Assembly: GCA_900551245.1 (NCBI GenBank)
Contig: URVC01000084.1
Coordinates: forward strand, 1-12,496
Reading direction: 5' to 3'
Length of the DNA stretch: 12,496 nucleotides
Source of the DNA: an uncultured bacterium
GTDB taxonomy: Bacteria; Verrucomicrobiota; Lentisphaeria; Victivallales; Victivallaceae
Part shown: one piece after another, positions 7,226 through 12,496 of the stretch
How positions within the stretch are numbered: position 1 is the first letter of the stretch
How the letters are laid out: each line of letters starts with the position of its first letter
Notes under the pieces: model-generated
Told to the model about the DNA's origin: nothing
Seen by the model: the letters and a program-made list of their open reading frames with translations, nothing else
Database searches by the model: none
Position numbers and translations under genes: made by a program

Positions 7226-7358
7226 ACTTAAAATTCACGCTTCCAGAAAAGAAGTATTTACGTTTTGTATTTTTCATTTTGGCGTATTATTTTATATTAT
7301 CCCATAAAAATGAGAAAAAAGCAACAGGCGAGCTTTACGTAAAAAGGTAATTGCAGAT
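7226..7358 (+). promoter_or_regulatory. AT-rich upstream region of the first AraC gene
   Basis: This stretch is strongly AT-rich and lies between the broken IS3 end and the AraC start. Possible plus-strand promoter elements are TTCATT (7273-7278) and TATTAT (7295-7300), 16 bp apart, which is a weak match. A perfect 10-bp palindrome, TTTACGTAAA, lies at 7334-7343, just before the start, and a second TTTACGT occurs at 7257-7263. Either could be an operator for the regulator itself. AAGG at 7344-7347 or nearby is a distant, weak ribosome-binding site. Confidence 0.3.
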
Positions 7359-8237
7359 ATGTTTTCCGGCATTGACATTCCAACCAGGATCATTTTCCGT
7401 TCCAACCGGAATTGCAATGACAAGATCGGAATGGGAATACAGAATAAACCGGAACCGGATGATCGAATTACGCTCCCAACAAGTTTTTCTTTTTTCTCCG
7501 TTTCCTGGTTGGCTCGCGGAAGCGGCAGCTATGAAAACTGCGCCACCGGCCAGCATTATCCATTGGCAGCCGGTTCCATTTTCCTGCGTCAGCCGGGGGT
7601 GGAACATGCAGTCTATGTAGATGCCGAAAGCAGTTGGCTGGAATATTGGATTCATCTTGGAAATTTTGCCTGGCCGTTTTTTCGGAACTATCTTTCGCTC
7701 CGGGACGACAATCTGACAGGATATTTCGAACCATCGCCGGAGTGGTTTGACCGTTTCGATATGTTGTTGAACCAACTCGAAACCGTATCCGAGAATGCAC
7801 TGTTGGAGTGTGCCATGGAACTTTGTTCATTCGCGATTGACTGTGTCCGGCAAACCTGTGGTGGTGGCGAGGTGGAGGATATGATTCACCGGGGTTGCGA
7901 ATTTCTCGGCACAAATTTCGCGGAAAATCGCGATCTGCATGCCTTCTGTCGCAGAAACGGCTGGGGGTACGAACGATTCCGCAAGCTCTTTATGGACCGG
8001 ATGGGAATCTCACCGAACCGCTACCGGATTCAACGGCGGATGGCGGCTGCCAGATTACTGCTGGCGCAGACCTACCGCCCGATCGAGAGCATCTCCCGTG
8101 AACTCGGTTACTGTACCGTATTCGATTTTTCCGCAAAATTCAAAAACTATACGGGTCTCCCACCTTCAGAGTTCCGGAAAAAAGCACAGGAACCATTCCG
8201 GGATTTCTTCCATACCCCCCTGAACCTGATCAAATGA
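7359..8237 (+). CDS. AraC-family transcriptional regulator
   Basis: This 292-residue protein has the usual two-domain plan. The N-terminal cupin-like sensor covers about residues 1-110, with GSGSYENCATGQHYPLAAGS and FLRQPGVEH as the typical turns, then WIHLGN. A linker helix region follows. The C-terminal AraC/XylS DNA-binding domain (about 190-275) has two helix-turn-helix units; the second includes PIESISRELGYCTVFDFSAKFKNYTGLPPSEFR. It most likely senses a sugar or oligosaccharide and activates nearby glycan genes. The ATG at 7359 places the sensor domain start as in relatives, although the ribosome-binding site is weak. It points away from the minus-strand CAZyme cluster across the broken IS3 and converges with the second AraC gene, the stops being 4 bp apart. 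Confidence 0.9.
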   Translation: MFSGIDIPTRIIFRSNRNCNDKIGMGIQNKPEPDDRITLPTSFSFFSVSWLARGSGSYENCATGQHYPLAAGSIFLRQPGVEHAVYVDAESSWLEYWIHLGNFAWPFFRNYLSLRDDNLTGYFEPSPEWFDRFDMLLNQLETVSENALLECAMELCSFAIDCVRQTCGGGEVEDMIHRGCEFLGTNFAENRDLHAFCRRNGWGYERFRKLFMDRMGISPNRYRIQRRMAAARLLLAQTYRPIESISRELGYCTVFDFSAKFKNYTGLPPSEFRKKAQEPFRDFFHTPLNLIK

Positions 8238-8241
8238 TATC

Positions 8242-9156
8242 TTATGAAAAATCTTCGGGAGTTTTCATGTCGGAGTCATGAGAATAGACGTTCCGATACT
8301 CGGTCGGCGTCAATCCGGTCAGCTTCTTGAACCGCCGATAAAAGTAGGCGGCATCGCCATTGCCGAACTGTTCGGCGATCCGGGACAGCTTCCGGCTGCG
8401 GTCGCAAACCGCTCCCGCAGCCCTTCCCAGCCACAACCGATCCTGAAACTGTTTTGGGGAAAGTCCGGTCTCCTGCAGGAAAAGCCGCCGAAGATAGTTC
8501 TCGCTGATCCGGGCATATTCGGCCATTGCGGTGACGCTCCACTCCGCATCATCGGCCTGTAACGCCCGGATCAACGGAGAAATCGAACTTTTTTCCTGCC
8601 GGTTTGCCGCCGAACCGCCATTTTCCCGGTAGAGCGCGAGAATCAGAGAGGAAAGAAGCGCCTGCGCCTCCAGCAACGACGGCAGGGAAGACTGTCGGAG
8701 CCGCTGGATGATTTTCGCCAACCGCCGTTCGCGCCCGAAACGGAAAATGCCTTTGCGCAGCAGGCCGTGTTTCAGGAACACATCGGCAAGCGGTCCCGAA
8801 AAACACACCGAGTCTTCCACGAAATTCAGCGCGTATCCGCCGTAGCGATGAGGAAATCTCGGCGGGATACACAGCCCATCTCCCGGTCTGAGAAAGTGCA
8901 TCCTCCGGGTTTCACCATCATAGAAATATCCATCTCCGGAAATCAATTGAAGCAGGCAGTAAAAGGGAAATGTGCGAACCGGAATCGTTCCGTCACCCAG
9001 AAATTCCTTCTGGGGACGGCTCGGCATATTGTCGTAAAAAAGCTCAAACAAAATTCCGCCTTTTTGCAGATCCGTCTCGAATTCGGGAGGAACCGGCATC
9101 CGGCCGATCTCTCCATCATAGCCGTTTTTTACAGTATATAGGGTTGAAAAATCCAT
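8242..9156 (-). CDS. AraC-family transcriptional regulator, divergent from GH20
   Basis: This 304-residue protein starts at ATG 9156-9154, preceded by AGGA with eight bases of spacing. A longer in-frame version from 9375 would overlap the start of the GH20 gene on the other strand and lacks family resemblance, so I reject it. The cupin-like sensor is around residues 60-105 (GDGYFYDGETRRMHFLRPGD, IPPRFPHRYGG). The AraC DNA-binding domain is at about 207-290, with ISENYLRRLFLQETGLSPKQF and IAEQFGNGDAAYFYRRFKKL as the two HTH segments. It is divergent from the GH20 gene with 65 bp between the starts, the classic arrangement of a local activator and its target. The ligand is unknown and is probably a GH20 substrate or product. 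Confidence 0.9.
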   Translation of the reverse strand: MDFSTLYTVKNGYDGEIGRMPVPPEFETDLQKGGILFELFYDNMPSRPQKEFLGDGTIPVRTFPFYCLLQLISGDGYFYDGETRRMHFLRPGDGLCIPPRFPHRYGGYALNFVEDSVCFSGPLADVFLKHGLLRKGIFRFGRERRLAKIIQRLRQSSLPSLLEAQALLSSLILALYRENGGSAANRQEKSSISPLIRALQADDAEWSVTAMAEYARISENYLRRLFLQETGLSPKQFQDRLWLGRAAGAVCDRSRKLSRIAEQFGNGDAAYFYRRFKKLTGLTPTEYRNVYSHDSDMKTPEDFS

Positions 9157-9221
9157 TTCATTTTCCTGCTTAAGGTGTAATATATACTGAAAAAATAAAA
9201 ACTCCAGAAAGGATTGCTGAA
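9157..9221. promoter_or_regulatory. Shared divergent promoter region between AraC and GH20
   Basis: These 65 bp must carry the start signals for both genes. The centre is AT-rich, with TATACT at 9183-9188 as a possible plus-strand -10 and TATATT (minus strand, 9184-9179) as a possible minus-strand -10. No good -35 is seen for either, which fits activator-dependent promoters. AGAAAGGA (9206-9213) is the ribosome-binding site for GH20. Confidence 0.45.
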
Positions 9222-11051
9222 ATGACGGATTTTTATTGGATTGCAGAAGATTTCTCCCCTGTCGGGCAACAATTGCTCGCCACGGTTGCCGAATATTATC
9301 CGGATCGCCTGTCGCGGACGGGGAAAAAACGGATCGTGCTGAAAAAGACAGAAGAACCGGTTCTCCGCACAACATTCAAGAAAGACTATGCACTCATCGA
9401 AGCCGGAACTCTCGCCGCTTTCTCCCGGGGACTCGGCTCCGTTCTGGCCGGAGAGAAGACACAGGAAACTGTCTCCTTCGATTCACTCGGCATCATGATC
9501 GATTGCTCCCGGAACAAGGTTTTCACCGTGGATTACCTGAAACGTTTCCTGGTCCGGATGGCGTTGATGGGCGGCAATCTCGCCATGCTCTACACCGAAG
9601 ATACCTACCGTCTACCCGGCGAACCGTTTTTCGGCTATATGCGCGGCGGCTATTCCCTGGCGGAACTTCAGGACCTTGACCGCTTCGCTGCCGGGCTCGG
9701 CATCGAACTGGTCGGCTGCATTCAGACGCTCGGCCATCTGGATCAGGTGCTGCGCCACCGCTGCTACGAGAAAGCCCGCGATACCGGAGGCGTCCTGATG
9801 ACGGATGCGCCGGAAACCTATGAGCTGATCGACAAAATGATCTCCTTCTGGAGCGAAGCCCTCTCTTCGCGGCGAATCCACATCGGCATGGATGAAGCGC
9901 ATGACCTCGGGCGCGGGCGTTTCCTCGATTACCATGGATATGAAAACGTTTCCGATCTCTTTCTGCGCCACCTTGGCAAGGTCAACGCCGTCTGTACCCG
10001 ACACGGCCTGAAGCCGATCATCTGGTCGGATATGTTCTTTCGCCTGGCCAATCCTGCTCAAGATTATTACGCAGAAAATCTGGAGATTTCCGAAGCGGTG
10101 CGGAAAAAAGTTCCTCCGGAAGTTCGGCTCTGCTACTGGGATTATTACCATGACAATGCCGCCTTTTATGAAAAATCCATTCAGCGGCACCGCGCTTTCG
10201 GCAGTGAACCGCTGGTCGCGTCCGGTATTTGGACCTGGGGAAACTTCTGGTGCAGTATCGGTAAAACCCGTGAGACGGCAGTGCCGTGCATCAATGCCTG
10301 CCGCCAAACCGGAATACGTGAACTCTTCTTTACCATGTGGGGAGATGACGGCGGTTTTTGCCTCTATGACTCCGCGCTGGCAGCTCTGGAACTGTGCTGC
10401 GGTGTTGCTTATGGAGCGTCGCCCGACAATGATGCGCTTTATTCCCGGCGTTTCCGAGCCCTCTGCGGCGAGGATTATCGGCTTTATGAAGCGGCGGCAA
10501 CACTTCAACTCTGCTCGGCAAATTGCATTCTGTGGGACGACCCGTTGCAGGGGACAGTCTTGCTCGGCTGCGAGTATCGGAAAATCCTGCCCGACTATTG
10601 TAAAAAACTGGAGAGATTGCTGACAGACTTGAACCGCCGTCCGGTGCTTTCCGGACAGTTGCAGGCCGTACGGGTATTGGCGGCTTTGCTGCTGTCCAAA
10701 ATTCGTCTGCGCAAAGCGCTGCTGGCCGCCTACTCCAGAGGGGATCGTGATGCCTTGCGAAACCTCGCGGAGGAAGTTATTCCCGGAATCCTTTATCGAA
10801 TCGGGGAGTTCGACGAATTGTTCCGGGCGGACTGGCTCGAAACCGCCAAACCATTCGGGCTGGAGGTGATCCAGCGTCGAAATGCCGGACTTGTTGCCCG
10901 TTACCGGGAACTGCGCCGAGTCCTGCTTGAATTCTTGGACGGAACCTTGCCCCAGATTGCAGAATTGGACGCATCACTGGAAGCGGCTCCCGCCGTTCGG
11001 GAAACCGGCTTTACCCCGGATAACATTTACTCAGGAAGTTATTGGCTGTAA
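9222..11051 (+). CDS. GH20 beta-N-acetylhexosaminidase, GcnA-like, cytoplasmic
   Basis: This 609-residue enzyme resembles family 20 exo-beta-N-acetylhexosaminidases, particularly the shorter GcnA type, which release terminal GlcNAc or GalNAc by substrate-assisted catalysis. An N-terminal alpha/beta domain (about 1-85) precedes the TIM barrel (about 88-390). The barrel carries the hallmark IHIGMDEAHDLGRG (219-232), in which Asp224 and Glu225 are the expected catalytic pair. Aromatic barrel segments follow: LCYWDYYHD (303-311), GIWTWGNFW (335-343) and FFTMWGDDGG (369-378). The C-terminal 200 residues are largely helical. There is no signal peptide, so it probably acts on imported oligosaccharides. 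The start is ATG 9222 with AAGGA eight bases upstream. The divergent AraC gene is the likely regulator, and two hairpins follow the stop. Confidence 0.9.
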   Translation: MTDFYWIAEDFSPVGQQLLATVAEYYPDRLSRTGKKRIVLKKTEEPVLRTTFKKDYALIEAGTLAAFSRGLGSVLAGEKTQETVSFDSLGIMIDCSRNKVFTVDYLKRFLVRMALMGGNLAMLYTEDTYRLPGEPFFGYMRGGYSLAELQDLDRFAAGLGIELVGCIQTLGHLDQVLRHRCYEKARDTGGVLMTDAPETYELIDKMISFWSEALSSRRIHIGMDEAHDLGRGRFLDYHGYENVSDLFLRHLGKVNAVCTRHGLKPIIWSDMFFRLANPAQDYYAENLEISEAVRKKVPPEVRLCYWDYYHDNAAFYEKSIQRHRAFGSEPLVASGIWTWGNFWCSIGKTRETAVPCINACRQTGIRELFFTMWGDDGGFCLYDSALAALELCCGVAYGASPDNDALYSRRFRALCGEDYRLYEAAATLQLCSANCILWDDPLQGTVLLGCEYRKILPDYCKKLERLLTDLNRRPVLSGQLQAVRVLAALLLSKIRLRKALLAAYSRGDRDALRNLAEEVIPGILYRIGEFDELFRADWLETAKPFGLEVIQRRNAGLVARYRELRRVLLEFLDGTLPQIAELDASLEAAPAVRETGFTPDNIYSGSYWL

Positions 11052-11058
11052 AAGCACT

Positions 11059-11104
11059 ATGTTTTCGACGGACACAGTTCTCATGTGAAGTCCGTCGAAA
11101 ACAT
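11059..11104 (+). other. Perfect 15-bp stem hairpin after GH20
   Basis: ATGTTTTCGACGGAC at 11059-11073 is exactly repeated in inverse at 11090-11104, with a 16-nt loop, starting 7 bp after the GH20 stop. It has no T-run after it, so it is not a standard intrinsic terminator. It may protect the mRNA 3' end, be a protein-binding site, or be a short inverted-repeat element. Confidence 0.7.
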
Positions 11105-11123
11105 CGCCACTTCTCCTCAAGGA

Positions 11124-11165
11124 GGCCAACAGTGTTTGCGCACTGTTGGCCTGTTTGTGTTTTCT
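11124..11165 (+). terminator. Intrinsic terminator of the GH20 transcript
   Basis: GGCCAACAGTG (11124-11134) pairs perfectly with CACTGTTGGCC (11141-11151) across a 6-nt loop. The T-rich tail tgtttgtgttttct follows. It is the second of two hairpins downstream of GH20 and the one with terminator form. Confidence 0.85.
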
Positions 11166-11565
11166 GATCCATTTTATTTCTCTCGGATTTTCAAACGAAA
11201 AAACGGGCTTTCTTTCCCGTGATTATCACCAGGAGAAGCCTCATCATTCAGGTCGATGATATGCAGGAGGGCTCCACTTATAACTGTAGGATTGTCTGTC
11301 ATGGTGGGAGACAGGCTTGGGACGGTGTCTGAGGAATCATTCAGCCTGCTGTCCTTCGAAGAAATTTCAAATCCCGGTATCAATTTTTACCGATCAATTG
11401 GAACTGTACTGCTCGTAACTAAACGAAATCTTTGTATCGTCTGTATCAACGGTAATTGCATCATGGCTGAAATCAATTATTGGCGCGCGAATAACTCTGG
11501 GTTGTGCGGTTCAACAAATTTTCACTTATATATTACCTCTGCGTAATCAGGATAATCCTGTTCGT
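11166..11565. other. Intergenic stretch with no convincing gene
   Basis: Short open frames exist on both strands. The most protein-like is on the minus strand at 11383-11174: 69 codons from a TTG, including SLSPTMTDNPTVISGALLH. None has a clear ribosome-binding site or a family I recognise, so I do not call a gene. A possible plus-strand promoter for the clamp-like gene is TTGTGC (11502-11507) and TTATAT (11526-11531), 18 bp apart. A small palindrome, CAGGATAATCCTG, occurs at 11548-11560. Confidence 0.5.
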
Positions 11566-11610
11566 TATCGGCTCCGGCGGTCGTATGACTGCCGGGGCCG
11601 GTTGTGTTTT
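11566..11610 (+). terminator. Strong GC hairpin with T-rich tail, just before the clamp gene
   Basis: CGGCTCCGGCGGTC (11569-11582) pairs with GACTGCCGGGGCCG (11587-11600) with two G-U pairs and a 4-nt loop (gtat). The tail gttgtgtttt follows. It has the form of an intrinsic terminator, but it lies only about 20 bp upstream of the clamp gene start on the same strand. It could end a transcript from the left or act as an attenuator in the leader. Confidence 0.65.
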
Positions 11611-11631
11611 AACATCATGGAGGTAATGAAA

Positions 11632-12496
11632 ATGAAGATCAGAAAGAGTGTGTTGCAGGATGCGTTGAAGGTGCTCGGCAAGGTGGTGTCGCAGACTTCT
11701 CCGGTGGAGGTACAGCGGTCGGTGCGGTTTCTCGGTGTCGGGGAACAGGTCTGGCTGACAGCGACCGACGGGGTGGAATCCGTCACGGTCGAAGTAATCG
11801 GCGATGCCGGGGACATGGAGGATTTTGCGGTCGAGTACAAGGCTCTGCGGGAACTGATCCGTTCCACGCGGGGTGGCGAGGTCGAGGTTACAGGGGAGTC
11901 GCTCGAATGGCCGGAATTGGAGGTGGTTCCCGAGGAGGCGGTTAAAGTCGAGCTTCCGGCCTCGTTCGGGGAGTTGCTCTCGTTGGCGGCTCCGGTTGCG
12001 GATCGCGATGGCGCGCGGCTCATTCTGCGGGGCATCAACCTTTCATCGGAGGGCATCACCGCGACGAATGGGAAGGAGCTACTGCATCTCCCTTGTCCGC
12101 TCACGATTCCGGAGGAGGTTACGCTGCCGTTTCCGCTTGCGTTGCTGATGGCGAAACCTGCCGCTCCCGGTGTACTCCATCTCTGGAGCCGGTGCAATGA
12201 ACGGCTCTTCCGGATCGAGATCGACGGCTTTCTGTGGCAGGGGAAAGCGCTCTCCGGGAAATTTCCCGCCTGGAAGCAGGTGATTCCCGCCGGCAACGCA
12301 TTGGATTATTCGCTGGAGTTCTTCGAGCCGGAACGGATTATCGCGTTTTTGAAGACGGTTCCTGACCATGAGCCGTTCCACGGAATCGAACTCAACGTGA
12401 CGCCGCATGGCGTGACGTTTATTCCGGTCGATACTCCCGAGATGTCGTTCGAGACGGACGCGGAGTTTCTGGGCGTTCAGCCGCAGGCGGTGCTGG
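11632..12496 (+). CDS. DNA polymerase III beta-subunit (sliding clamp)-like protein, partial at 3' end
   Basis: The frame is open from ATG 11632 to the window edge, giving 288 visible residues. GGAGG at 11619-11623 is eight bases upstream and favours this ATG over the in-frame ATGs at 11617 and 11626. The N-terminus (MKIRKSVLQDALKVLGKVVS), VWLTATDG (40-47) and the second-domain segment LILRGINL...GITATNGKELLHL (130-153) follow the DnaN pattern. SGKFPAWKQVIP (208-219) is close to the conserved clamp motif GxFPxYxxVIP. The ring-forming clamp normally has three domains and about 360-380 residues. Here the first domain looks short, with the second starting at about residue 105. It is not beside dnaA or recF in what is visible. 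Divergence and context suggest an extra, possibly plasmid- or element-borne clamp (inference). Confidence 0.8.
   Translation, partial: MKIRKSVLQDALKVLGKVVSQTSPVEVQRSVRFLGVGEQVWLTATDGVESVTVEVIGDAGDMEDFAVEYKALRELIRSTRGGEVEVTGESLEWPELEVVPEEAVKVELPASFGELLSLAAPVADRDGARLILRGINLSSEGITATNGKELLHLPCPLTIPEEVTLPFPLALLMAKPAAPGVLHLWSRCNERLFRIEIDGFLWQGKALSGKFPAWKQVIPAGNALDYSLEFFEPERIIAFLKTVPDHEPFHGIELNVTPHGVTFIPVDTPEMSFETDAEFLGVQPQAVL

Noticed and set aside
7351..7620. An 89-codon plus-strand frame overlapping the start of the first AraC gene
   Set aside because: The frame starting at 7359 carries the continuous AraC sensor-domain sequence, so a frameshift or separate gene is not needed.
9157..9375. N-terminal extension of the second AraC gene (start at 9375)
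   Set aside because: It overlaps the GH20 start on the other strand. The internal ATG at 9156 has a good ribosome-binding site and matches the usual AraC length.
11565..12296. A 243-codon minus-strand frame opposite the clamp-like gene
   Set aside because: It is rich in Ser/Arg/Pro with no family resemblance, while the plus strand shows the DnaN motif.
1..12496. CRISPR arrays, tRNA or rRNA genes
   Set aside because: No regularly spaced repeats, cloverleaf-like segments or rRNA motifs were seen on reading through both strands.

Overview
The window looks like an accessory, carbohydrate-degrading region from a bacterium of the Lentisphaerota (Victivallis-like) or a close PVC relative such as Kiritimatiellota. 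This is inferred from the mix of genes and not from a marker gene. The clues are a prepilin-type protein with the N-terminal FTLIELLVVIAIIAIL segment and a C-terminal H...DG box, placed among secreted glycan-active enzymes, together with AraC regulators and insertion-sequence debris.

Layout. Positions 1-430 hold the 3' end of an unrecognised reading frame, then a 91-bp near-perfect palindrome (304-394). From 433 to about 7210 every gene reads on the minus strand. In transcription order these are a truncated IS3-family orfB, an AXE1-type carbohydrate acetylesterase, a pseudopilin-like protein, a GC-rich right-handed beta-helix protein resembling GH110 enzymes, a 45-codon gene remnant and a GH5 glycanase with an N-terminal beta-sandwich. 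Two AraC-family regulators follow, tail to tail with 4 bp between them (7359-8237 plus, 8242-9156 minus). The second is divergent from a GH20 beta-N-acetylhexosaminidase (9222-11051 plus) across 65 bp. The GH20 gene is followed by two hairpins, the second a good intrinsic terminator. About 400 bp without a convincing gene follow, then a strong GC hairpin and the start of a DnaN-like sliding-clamp gene that runs off the right edge.

How the parts fit. GH5, AXE1 and the pseudopilin have export or processing signals; the beta-helix protein has only a defective one. The cluster probably acts at or outside the cell envelope on an acetylated polysaccharide or glycan. GH20 has no signal peptide and probably trims imported GlcNAc/GalNAc-containing oligosaccharides in the cytoplasm, under the divergent AraC regulator. 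The substrate cannot be fixed from sequence alone: GH5 plus an acetylesterase suggests hemicellulose, while GH20 plus a GH110-like protein suggests host-type glycans.

The least ordinary elements are the pseudopilin inside a CAZyme cluster, the beta-helix gene with aberrant composition and a broken signal peptide, the IS3 end 18 bp upstream of the esterase start, the 91-bp palindrome, and the sliding-clamp homologue in an accessory setting.
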